Shown piece by piece: positions 1 to 5,559 of a stretch of 5,559 nucleotides of DNA. A program made the position numbers and the translations under genes. This stretch comes from Desulfobacula sp. Its GTDB lineage: Bacteria; Desulfobacterota; Desulfobacteria; Desulfobacterales; Desulfobacteraceae. Each line of letters starts with the position of its first letter. Within the stretch, counting starts at the first letter, position 1. Under the pieces are notes generated by a model that saw nothing but the letters and a program-made list of their open reading frames with translations, had not been told where the DNA came from and made no database searches. The DNA is taken from the NCBI GenBank assembly GCA_018702715.1, contig JABIYQ010000343.1, positions 1 to 5,559 of the forward strand, written 5' to 3'.

Positions 1-2
1 AT

Positions 3-337
3 GACCATACGACTCTCTTTTTAAAAATTCTTAAGAACACCACATCAGGTATGAACAAACTTTCGGCCTTTAATATGACATTCATCTATATGGGACAAAA
101 CATTTTCAAATGAATTAAAATTCCATTCCTGTATATTGGAGATACACTTTCCAGCAGTTCAAACTCTGAAAATAAATTTCTGAAATATGACGAAATGATG
201 TAAATATATTATAAAAATTATCTAAAAATGATGACCCATAAGTCTGTTGTTGGCTTATATAGTTGAACGAGATTGGCATGTGGTATCCTCCTTCAACGTC
301 AAGCAAGTTCAATTTCAAAATCTGGAGTAATCAACGA
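3..337 (+). pseudogene. degenerate coding remnant, unidentified
   Basis: No intact gene is visible here. Forward frame 3 is open from the window edge to a TGA at 111-113. Read on, it meets a TAA at 201-203 and a TGA at 264-266, after which frame 2 (263-337) carries on to a TAA at 338. Translating through these stops gives short protein-like blocks (KIPFLYIG near 117-140, IYYKNYLK near 204-227, WYPPST near 281-298). The blocks line up in the same order with the open frame at the right edge of the window (KLPLSYIG, VYYIQEYQ, LYFST). I read this as a decayed relative of that right-edge sequence, with stops and one frameshift. I do not recognise the family. Chance similarity in AT-rich DNA is the main alternative. 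Confidence 0.3.
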
Positions 338-340
338 TAA

Positions 341-502
341 AGATATTTCCCTGCCTCGCATTTGAATGACTTTGTTTACTGAAGCCCTCTTTCTCTATGG
401 AATTTGGCTTGTCAGCAAAAAAGAAAGCCTTCGTTTGAAATAAAATATGACAATATCCCAAAAATGAGAACTAACTTGATTTTGGACCTTTTTAATTTTT
501 CA
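341..502. other. intergenic, nothing recognised
   Basis: This AT-rich stretch lies between the left-edge remnant and the candidate promoter. I see no open frame with a plausible ribosome binding site, no tRNA-like fold and no strong inverted repeat. Only weak 5-bp pairings of AAGCC and GGCTT are present around 383-440. Confidence 0.5.
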
Positions 503-529
503 TTGACTCCATGTTACATGTAATATACT
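503..529 (+). promoter_or_regulatory. candidate sigma-70-type promoter of the regulator operon
   Basis: TTGACT at 503-508 resembles a -35 box, and TATACT at 524-529 resembles a -10 box. The 15-base spacer is shorter than the ideal 17, so this could be a weak or regulator-dependent promoter. It lies about 55 bases upstream of the regulator's start codon, with no other gene between. The call rests on motif match and position only. Confidence 0.4.
511..526. promoter_or_regulatory. candidate GntR operator palindrome
   Basis: The 10-base perfect palindrome TTACATGTAA (514-523) extends to ATGTTACATGTAATAT with seven of eight symmetric positions matching. It fills the spacer between the candidate -35 and -10 boxes. 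Dimeric GntR-family regulators bind short AT-rich dyads of this kind, often in their own promoters. Binding here would block RNA polymerase, so autorepression by the adjacent regulator is a reasonable inference. It is not proven. Confidence 0.4.
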
Positions 530-584
530 ACATTAAGTATGGAATTCGTCCATTGTTTAAAAAACCTGAGGAAGAAATAAACTT

Positions 585-1259
585 ATGGCGATGCATAGAA
601 TAAACAAACCAGAACCCTTGGCAAAGAAAGCTCTTGATGCCTTACGGCACTCTATCCTTACAAACGAACTATCTACGGGTGTGCTCTACAATGAAAAAAG
701 CCTTGCCGACTCCCTTGGAATTTCAAGAACGCCTGTCCGAGAAGCACTTCTTGAATTATCATCAAAACGATTGGTTAAATTTTTACCGCAGAAAGGGGTG
801 ATCATCAATACTTTTTCCAATAAGGAAATAGAAGAAATTTTTGAGATTAGAGCAGCATTTGAATTGTTAGCTATTAAAAAAACCTGTCTCAATTATAAAA
901 TTTTGGATCAATCCTATTTACAAAAGTGCCTGATGAATCAAAAAAATGCTACCCAGCTCGGAGACACAGCCAAATTCATAGAAACAGATAGGAGCTTTCA
1001 CTCCTATTTTATAAAGCATACCGACAATAATTATCTCATAGAGATGATGCAGGATATCAGAGATATTATACAGCTTATGGGTTTAAAAGGGTTGGAAGCA
1101 AAAGGGCGTATGCAGGAGGTTGTCAGCGAGCACGAAAGCATAATGCGCGCTGTGGAAAAAGGCAATGTTAGCAATGCTATTAAACAGATGAAATCCCATC
1201 TTAAAGCTAGTGAAAAAGCAGTTAAATCAAACAAACCAGAGGATAATAAAAATGGCTAA
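585..1259 (+). CDS. GntR family transcriptional regulator, FCD (FadR-type) subfamily
   Basis: This is a predicted cytoplasmic DNA-binding regulator of 224 residues, a normal length for the FCD subfamily. Residues about 13-75 form the winged helix-turn-helix, with the family signature LADSLGISRTPVREAL at 40-55 and the wing KGVII at 70-74. Residues about 80-215 form the all-helical FCD ligand domain. The expected metal-site residues are present: D135 and H139 in the DRSFH motif, H183 in the SEHE motif and H205 in the KSHL motif. Members with this set usually bind a metal ion and a carboxylate effector. The start at 585 is preferred over the ATG at 591 because GAGGA at 568-572 is already 12 bases upstream. 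The last 8 bases overlap the cupin gene, so the two are probably translationally coupled. It likely controls this locus and its own promoter; the effector is unknown. Confidence 0.93.
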   Translation: MAMHRINKPEPLAKKALDALRHSILTNELSTGVLYNEKSLADSLGISRTPVREALLELSSKRLVKFLPQKGVIINTFSNKEIEEIFEIRAAFELLAIKKTCLNYKILDQSYLQKCLMNQKNATQLGDTAKFIETDRSFHSYFIKHTDNNYLIEMMQDIRDIIQLMGLKGLEAKGRMQEVVSEHESIMRAVEKGNVSNAIKQMKSHLKASEKAVKSNKPEDNKNG

Positions 1260-1596
1260 ACCAGAAATAGAATTTATTGATTATGATACTGAATATGAAT
1301 GGCAAAATGTGGAGGGAGACAGCTTAGGAATAAAGGAAAAAATTCTGAGCCTTGATTCTGATACCGGAGATTATACCCGCATGCTGAAATTCCCACCCGG
1401 TATTGAAACAAAAGAAACCTTAATCCATGATTTCTGGGAAGAGGTGCTTTTGGTTGAAGGCAGCCTTTATGACATCGCAAAAAAAGAAACCTATCTACCA
1501 GGGTATTATGCATGTCGACCACCCGGAATGACACATGGCCCGTATAAAATTCCCCAGGGTTGCGTTACATTTGAAATCAGATATCACAAAAAATAA
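1252..1596 (+). CDS. small single-domain cupin protein
   Basis: A 114-residue protein that is essentially one cupin beta-barrel. Cupin motif 1 appears around residues 50-70 as FPPG, then HDFWEEV, then EGS. Motif 2 appears around 84-96 as GYYACRPPGMTHGP. The likely metal ligands are H59, E63 (or E64) and H95; the second histidine of the classical HxH is replaced by F61. This type resembles the ChrR-like cupins of catabolic gene clusters, but whether it is an enzyme, an isomerase or a binding protein cannot be told. I chose the ATG at 1252, with AGAGGA at 1238-1243 eight bases upstream. A GTG at 1210 in frame would add 14 residues and overlap the regulator by 50 bases, and it has no comparable ribosome binding site. 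The 8-base overlap with the regulator and the 15-base gap to the next gene indicate one operon. No signal peptide is visible, so it should be cytoplasmic. Confidence 0.85.
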   Translation: MAKPEIEFIDYDTEYEWQNVEGDSLGIKEKILSLDSDTGDYTRMLKFPPGIETKETLIHDFWEEVLLVEGSLYDIAKKETYLPGYYACRPPGMTHGPYKIPQGCVTFEIRYHKK

Positions 1597-1611
1597 TATA
1601 AAGGAATTATT

Positions 1612-1872
1612 GTGGAAATATTCCTGTTATTAGAAAAAAACAATATGATTGAATCGGTACCATTCACCGTGAATAGAATGGTGAATGCGGGATTTACAGG
1701 CAGAGATCAAAAAGAGGTAAAACATCACTTGGATGAACTTTCCGCCAAAGGTATTGATGTGCCAGATTCAACACCCTTGCTCTACCCTGTCATACCCAAC
1801 ACACTTTCCACTGCCGCCCAGATTGAAGTTTACGGCAAAGAGAAAGGCACTATTAAAATGGTAAAGGTCTAA
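1612..1872 (+). CDS. short DUF2848-like protein (N-terminal region only)
   Basis: An 86-residue protein starting at GTG, with AAGGA at 1601-1605 placed six bases upstream. From memory of the family, it matches the N-terminal part of DUF2848 proteins, which are usually a little over 200 residues. The matching blocks are RMVNAGFTGRDQ (22-33), the helix HHLDELSAKGI (38-48), LLYPVIPNTLST (56-67) and IEVYG (71-75). It then ends where the family normally continues into its larger domain, which I recall as related to fumarylacetoacetate hydrolase. Two stop codons in tandem (1870-1875) close it, and the following 150 bases show no trace of the missing part in any frame. It may be a genuine single-domain form or a truncated gene; the good ribosome binding site and operon position favour the former. 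Biochemical function is unknown. It lacks a signal peptide and membrane segments. Confidence 0.7.
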   Translation: MEIFLLLEKNNMIESVPFTVNRMVNAGFTGRDQKEVKHHLDELSAKGIDVPDSTPLLYPVIPNTLSTAAQIEVYGKEKGTIKMVKV

Positions 1873-1940
1873 TAATGTAATTAATTAACAGAAAGGGGGC
1901 AAGAAAAAATAAATTAAAAAAAATAGGAATAGGTGGAAGC

Positions 1941-1963
1941 GCAATCTGAAATTTTCAAATTGC
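1941..1963. promoter_or_regulatory. 23-base dyad upstream of the TRAP receptor gene
   Basis: GCAATCTGAAA (1941-1951) and TTTCAAATTGC (1953-1963) pair at 10 of 11 positions around a single central T. The almost absent spacer suits a protein-binding dyad better than an RNA terminator, and no T-run follows it. It lies 66 bases before the receptor's start codon, inside the 156-base gap 1873-2028. That gap otherwise holds only A-rich sequence, with no clear promoter boxes. The dyad differs in sequence from the palindrome at 511-526, so it need not bind the same protein. Confidence 0.35.
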
Positions 1964-2028
1964 AATAAAAAAGGAAAAAATAAGCGTATATCATGTTTAA
2001 AGAAAATTAAAAGCCAAGGAGCGAAATT

Positions 2029-3075
2029 ATGAGTAGATTTGCAAAGTATGCTATGGTCATTTCATTGATTTTTATTTTTGCAGTACCCGCTTTTGGACAA
2101 AATTTTAGGGTTGTGGGCAGTTGGAGTTTTTTGACACAATATAAAGATATTGAAGGCCCTTTCTGGTCACAGGGGCTTGCCGAAAAAAGCAATGGCAAGC
2201 TAAAGGCAGAGGTGGTTACAACACTTGGTCAGATAAATGTAAATGGTGTTGGCCTTTTAAGACAGATGGACAGTGGCATTTTCGATGTAGGACATACGTT
2301 GACCAATTATATCGTATCTGACTGCCCTGAACTGGCAGGACTGGATCTACCAGCTTTATCATGGGATATTGAAACCGCACGTAAAGTTGTTAACGCATAT
2401 ACCCCGGTGATGGAAGAGGCGTTTATGCGATGCTATAATGTTAAGCTTCTGGGCGTTACACCGTATCCCGCTCAAATGATTTTTTCTAAAGTTCCCATTA
2501 CTAAACTTGCAGATCTTAAAGGGAAAAAAGTCCGTGGCAGTGGCTGGACAACCGCAGCTTTCCTAGATGCGTTAGGTGCGACAGGCGTTACCACAGAATT
2601 TTCTGAAGTTGTTCAGGCCTTAAACCGTGGTGTTATTGATGCAGCAATCGCTGGAAGTCTTCCGGGCTTCAATGCAGGATGGGGCGAAGTCACTGAATAT
2701 TTGCAGCCGATTCCTGTTGGCGGCTGGGCACTTATGGTGGCAGTGATGAACAAGGATACCTGGAACGGCATGGGTGCCGAGACCCAGAAAACATTTATTG
2801 AAATTTATAATCAGAATGTAATTGAACCTGCTTGGGCCGTGGCAAAAACAAAAACAGTAGAAGGCGTTGAACGTCTCACCGCAACAGGTGCATACAAAGA
2901 TACAGAAGCACAAATGAAGTTGGTTTCTGTTTCTGACAGCGATGTACAGCTTTCCAAAAAATTGTTGCAAGACTATGTTTTGCCAAAGTATGCAACCCAG
3001 GTCGGCCCTGACGCCACCAAACGCTGGAATGATACAATTGGTAAAGTCGTGGGTTTAAAAGCCGTTCCCCAATAA
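2029..3075 (+). CDS. dctP: TRAP transporter substrate-binding protein (DctP family)
   Basis: This is the periplasmic receptor of the TRAP importer. It binds the solute and delivers it to the DctQ/DctM membrane pair encoded downstream. The 348 residues begin with a signal peptide: basic SRFAK, hydrophobic core about 8-20, and likely cleavage after AFG at residue 23. The mature part follows the family plan. ADLKGKKVRGSG (161-172) carries R169 at the position where most TRAP receptors use an arginine to hold the substrate's carboxylate. FSEVVQALNRGVIDAAI (191-207) is the usual second-lobe signature. AAGGAG at 2016-2021, seven bases before the ATG, supports the start. The GSGW after R169 differs from the more common PGS-type sequence, so the pocket may not be that of a classical C4-dicarboxylate receptor. 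The symbol is a family label; substrate unknown. Confidence 0.95.
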   Translation: MSRFAKYAMVISLIFIFAVPAFGQNFRVVGSWSFLTQYKDIEGPFWSQGLAEKSNGKLKAEVVTTLGQINVNGVGLLRQMDSGIFDVGHTLTNYIVSDCPELAGLDLPALSWDIETARKVVNAYTPVMEEAFMRCYNVKLLGVTPYPAQMIFSKVPITKLADLKGKKVRGSGWTTAAFLDALGATGVTTEFSEVVQALNRGVIDAAIAGSLPGFNAGWGEVTEYLQPIPVGGWALMVAVMNKDTWNGMGAETQKTFIEIYNQNVIEPAWAVAKTKTVEGVERLTATGAYKDTEAQMKLVSVSDSDVQLSKKLLQDYVLPKYATQVGPDATKRWNDTIGKVVGLKAVPQ

Positions 3076-3114
3076 ATCGTTTTTTGAATATAAGTTTGCA
3101 CGTGCTTTACAATT

Positions 3115-3165
3115 CTGCTCATTCTTTTATTGAGTTGATAAAATCTTAAAATAAAGGATGAGCAG
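3115..3165 (+). promoter_or_regulatory. stem-loop between receptor and permease genes
   Basis: CTGCTCATTCTTT (3115-3127) pairs with AAAGGATGAGCAG (3153-3165) over 13 consecutive positions, 12 Watson-Crick and one G-U, around a 25-base AT-rich loop. No run of T follows the stem, so it is unlikely to be an intrinsic terminator. In transporter operons, hairpins placed after the receptor gene commonly protect the upstream mRNA or reduce expression of the permease genes. That would fit the excess of receptor over membrane subunits which such importers need. The stem lies in the 142-base gap 3076-3217, which also has an 8-base palindrome, GCACGTGC, at 3098-3105. Confidence 0.5.
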
Positions 3166-3217
3166 ATACATAAATTGATTCACAGGGGCAAAAAAGCATT
3201 ACAAAGGAGTCTGTAAA

Positions 3218-3814
3218 ATGGGGCTAATCAAAAAGCTTGAAAAAATATCTTCCGGGTCAGTTATCATGTGCGGGCTTCTTTTGGTGGGAATGTCTTTGTT
3301 TATTGCGCTAGAAGTTATTTTAAGGAAATTTTTCTTTATTTCAACCAAAGGTGCAGATGAGTTGTCAGCTTACACATTTGCAATTGTCTGTGCATGGTCA
3401 CTCTCCTATACCCTCATCAAAAAAGGTCATATAAGAATCGATTTCTTGTATGCTAAACTACCTTTTTTTATACAGCGCATTCTTGATGTAGTTGCATTTA
3501 TCGCCCTTGCAACGTTTGTGTCACCCATGACGTATTATACCTTTAAAACCTTAAAAACGTCCATTGTAAGGTTTTCCAAGGCAAATACCCCGTTACAGAC
3601 ACCTATGTGGATTCCACAAATTCTATGGTTCTCAGGCCTTTTATTCTTTTTTATTGTTGTGATTGTATTCACGCTTATGATTTTAAAAATGGCCTTTAAA
3701 AAACAGTTTAAAGAGATGGCGGAATTTGCAGGCTGCCCGGTTTTAGAAGAAGAGATTAAGGAAGAAAGTGGTATAGATATCAAGGGCATTCAAAACTGTG
3801 ATGGAGACAAATAA
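3218..3814 (+). CDS. dctQ: TRAP transporter small permease (DctQ family)
   Basis: The small inner-membrane subunit of the importer, which pairs with the large permease and helps dock the receptor. It has 198 residues with four predicted membrane helices, at about 14-36, 50-67, 83-107 and 131-156. Family landmarks are the GADELSAY segment (45-52) before helix 2 and KKGHIRIDFL (68-77) after it, the usual HxRxD signature of DctQ proteins. After helix 4 comes a cytoplasmic tail of about 40 residues, rich in acidic residues (LEEEIKEES at 177-185), somewhat longer than in many relatives. AAAGGAG at 3203-3209, eight bases before the ATG, makes the start secure. Its stop codon directly touches the start of the large permease gene, so the two are co-translated. 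Confidence 0.93.
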   Translation: MGLIKKLEKISSGSVIMCGLLLVGMSLFIALEVILRKFFFISTKGADELSAYTFAIVCAWSLSYTLIKKGHIRIDFLYAKLPFFIQRILDVVAFIALATFVSPMTYYTFKTLKTSIVRFSKANTPLQTPMWIPQILWFSGLLFFFIVVIVFTLMILKMAFKKQFKEMAEFAGCPVLEEEIKEESGIDIKGIQNCDGDK

Positions 3815-5089
3815 ATGATCTGGATTGTTACGCTTATTGTATTGATTGCCTTTCTGCTTGCCAGTATGACGGTAGGTGCTGCAATGGGGAACCTGGGTTT
3901 TATCCTGACAAAAACATTTTCCACATTACCTTTTCACCGGGCAATGGGCGAAGTGATATGGAATGTCAGTTCAAACTATAACCTTTTTGCAATTCCCCTT
4001 TATATATTGCTTGGCCAGCTTCTGGTGAAGTCCGGAATAGCCCAGCGGACGTATCGGGCAATGGATAAATGGCTATCATGGATACCTGGGGGTCTTTTGC
4101 ATGCAAATATTGCATCGTCTGCAATATTTGCAGCCACTTCCGGTTCTAGTGTTGCCACGGCTGCCACGATGGGAACGATTTCTTTTCCTGAATGCAGGCG
4201 GTTCGGCTATAATGAAGGCTTTTTTTCAGCATCAATCGCAGCAGGAGGGACCTTGGGTATTTTAATCCCCCCTTCCATTAATCTTATTGTATATGGTTTT
4301 TTAACAAACACATCCATTCCCAAATTATTTATTGCCGGTATTGTGCCTGGGCTAATGCTTGCCGGGCTTTTCATGGCCATCATCTTTATCATTTGCAGTA
4401 TCAATCCGGGCACTGGCAGTGACAGCACAAAAGCCACCATGACAGAGCGTATCGCAAGCCTTAAAGATCTTATCCCTATATTTGTGGTCTTTCTCGTGGT
4501 GCTGGGTTCCATATACACAGGGCTTGCAACGCCAACAGAGTCTGCAGCCCTTGGTGTGCTCATCAGTTTTGGTATAACCGCTTATTATAAAAAACTTAAT
4601 TGGACGACCTTTATTGAAGCAACTGAAGGTACCATGAAAACCACCGGCATGATAATGCTTATTTTATTTGCCGCTTATTTTTTAAATTTTATTTTCCTTT
4701 CTCTTGGTTTGACAAAACAAATTACAGAATTCATAGATGCCCTGGGTTTTTCAGCAGCAAATACGTTGTTTGCAATCATTTTAATGTATATGGTTCTGGG
4801 CGTCTTTATTGAGACACTTTCCATGATGGCTTTGACTATACCGGTTGTGCATCCCATTATTGTGAGTCTCGGGTATGACCCCATTTGGTTCGGTATTATC
4901 ATGATCCTTTTGGTTGAGATGGCACTTATCACCCCTCCGGTTGGTTTGAATCTCTATGTTACCCAGGGCGTGCGTGGACGTGGCAGCATTAAAGACATTC
5001 TTGTATGGATAATTCCCTTTGTATTGGCAATCTTTTTAATGATTTTATTGTTAATAAAATTCCCTGCATTGGCTTTGTTCTTAACTTAG
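3815..5089 (+). CDS. dctM: TRAP transporter large permease (DctM family)
   Basis: The large inner-membrane subunit, which forms the sodium-driven transport path. Its 424 residues match the usual family length, so it is complete. It is hydrophobic throughout, with roughly a dozen membrane segments and re-entrant loops. Recognisable family motifs are FAIPLYILLGQLL (58-70), the small-residue stretch ATSGSSVATAATMG (107-120), GILIPPSI (148-155), GLATPTESAALG (236-247) and the late ITPPVGLN near 372-379. The symmetric serine/threonine- and proline-rich loops are those associated with sodium and substrate binding in this family. The ATG follows the small-permease stop with no gap, and GGAG at 3803-3806 lies inside the upstream gene. 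It is the only gene here ending in TAG. No intrinsic terminator is evident after it. It is the last gene of the operon visible in the window. Confidence 0.95.
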   Translation: MIWIVTLIVLIAFLLASMTVGAAMGNLGFILTKTFSTLPFHRAMGEVIWNVSSNYNLFAIPLYILLGQLLVKSGIAQRTYRAMDKWLSWIPGGLLHANIASSAIFAATSGSSVATAATMGTISFPECRRFGYNEGFFSASIAAGGTLGILIPPSINLIVYGFLTNTSIPKLFIAGIVPGLMLAGLFMAIIFIICSINPGTGSDSTKATMTERIASLKDLIPIFVVFLVVLGSIYTGLATPTESAALGVLISFGITAYYKKLNWTTFIEATEGTMKTTGMIMLILFAAYFLNFIFLSLGLTKQITEFIDALGFSAANTLFAIILMYMVLGVFIETLSMMALTIPVVHPIIVSLGYDPIWFGIIMILLVEMALITPPVGLNLYVTQGVRGRGSIKDILVWIIPFVLAIFLMILLLIKFPALALFLT

Positions 5090-5180
5090 ATATTGGGAAG
5101 AGGCGCTGCACAATACGAAAAGACTGCTGATTTTGCCAAAACGATACCAATCTTTGATCAACGAGTATGGAATACTAAAT

Positions 5181-5559
5181 GTGAAAAGTAAAAGAATTAA
5201 ATTTGAAGAAAATACGCCCTTTAAAAAATCATCAGAAGAAAATTACGCAACAAAATTGAAGATAAATTACATCCCTTTATTAAAATTCTCATACCGAAAA
5301 TTATGGTACTAAAATAGAGACCCAAAGCAAATAATTCCCCAAAAAAATATTCAATTATATAGCCGAAAGCAAAATCAAAATATTTAAACTTCCATTATCT
5401 TATATTGGAGAGCAAGCGGAATTTTCAAAATCAAAATCTTGGGATTCGGAGAAAATATTTTTTGTATATTATATACAGGAATATCAAAGAATAGCTTCTG
5501 ATGCTGACCTTAGTCCATATAGTTTAATGCCTGGCTACAAAAAATTATACTTCTCAACC
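5181..5559 (+). pseudogene. broken or partial coding region running off the window, unidentified
   Basis: The 470 bases after the large permease hold no intact gene. A GTG at 5181 opens a 43-residue frame ending near 5310, with no good ribosome binding site. An overlapping frame (about 5284-5331) stops at a TAA at 5332-5334. From 5335 that same frame stays open for 75 codons to the window end. It contains blocks such as FKLPLSYIGEQ, VYYIQEYQRI and PGYKKLYFST, and no early start codon. The amino-acid make-up looks protein-like, but I do not recognise the family. The segments could be one gene broken by a frameshift and a stop, or a gene whose true start is non-canonical. The open part resembles the left edge of the window in order and spacing. 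Region 5090-5180 shows nothing beyond a weak hairpin, AGTAT/ATACT, at 5164-5176. Confidence 0.3.

Noticed and set aside
115..279. Minus-strand ORF of 54 codons beginning at 279, preceded by a near-perfect ribosome binding site (GAAGGAGGA, about six bases from the ATG).
   Set aside because: The product has no recognisable family features. The same bases read forward give the protein-like blocks shared with the right edge of the window, so the apparent ribosome binding site is probably the complement of codons for a Pro-Pro-Ser stretch. A tiny real gene cannot be fully excluded.
1210..1251. GTG at 1210 as an upstream start for the cupin gene.
   Set aside because: It would overlap the regulator by 50 bases and add a lysine- and asparagine-rich leader not expected in cupins. 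The ATG at 1252 has a well-placed AGAGGA.
1891..1900. GAAAGGGGGC, a strong ribosome-binding-like sequence after the DUF2848-like gene.
   Set aside because: No start codon with a usable open frame follows within a normal distance.
3061..3090. Possible terminator after the receptor gene, because of a run of T at 3080-3085.
   Set aside because: Only a weak three-base GGG/CCC pairing precedes the T-run, so no convincing stem exists.
5087..5190. Thirty-three sense codons in frame after the TAG of the large permease, raising the idea of readthrough or pyrrolysine.
   Set aside because: The permease already ends at its normal family length and position, and an open run of that size is not rare by chance. 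No pyrrolysine genes are visible.
1..5559. Insertion sequence, CRISPR array, phage attachment site or defence system.
   Set aside because: There are no transposase or integrase motifs, no short regularly spaced repeats, no tRNA end and no defence-type domains. The edge repeat is too diverged and too gene-like to be called an insertion element.

Overview
This AT-rich window holds one six-gene, all-forward-strand locus. It runs from an FCD-type GntR regulator through a small cupin and a short DUF2848-like protein to a complete three-part TRAP transporter (substrate-binding protein, small permease, large permease). The protein sequences and gene style suggest a Gram-negative proteobacterial-type anaerobe, most like Desulfobacteraceae or other Desulfobacterota. 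That assignment is inferred from protein flavour only; there is no rRNA or other marker gene here.

Layout. 1-340: degenerate sequence with no intact gene, which weakly resembles the far end of the window. 341-502: nothing recognisable. 503-584: a candidate promoter with a palindrome between its -35 and -10 elements, then the regulator's ribosome binding site. 585-1872: regulator, cupin and DUF2848-like gene, tightly packed (8-base overlap, then a 15-base gap). 1873-2028: a gap with a 23-base dyad. 2029-3075: secreted TRAP solute receptor. 3076-3217: a gap with a 13-bp stem. 3218-5089: the two permease genes, directly abutting. 5090-5559: no intact gene, but fragments of open frame, the last of which runs off the window and resembles the left edge.

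How it works together (inference from families). The TRAP receptor captures a small carboxylate in the periplasm, and the DctQ/DctM membrane pair imports it with a sodium gradient. The FCD regulator probably senses that compound or a product of it and controls the locus through the promoter palindrome. The cupin and the DUF2848-like protein may act on the imported compound, but neither function can be read from sequence. The substrate is unknown.

The locus looks like a normal catabolic uptake operon rather than a new defence or mobile system. The points worth a second look are the DUF2848 protein reduced to its N-terminal region, the hairpin separating receptor from permease genes, the candidate operators, and the diverged repeat at the two edges.
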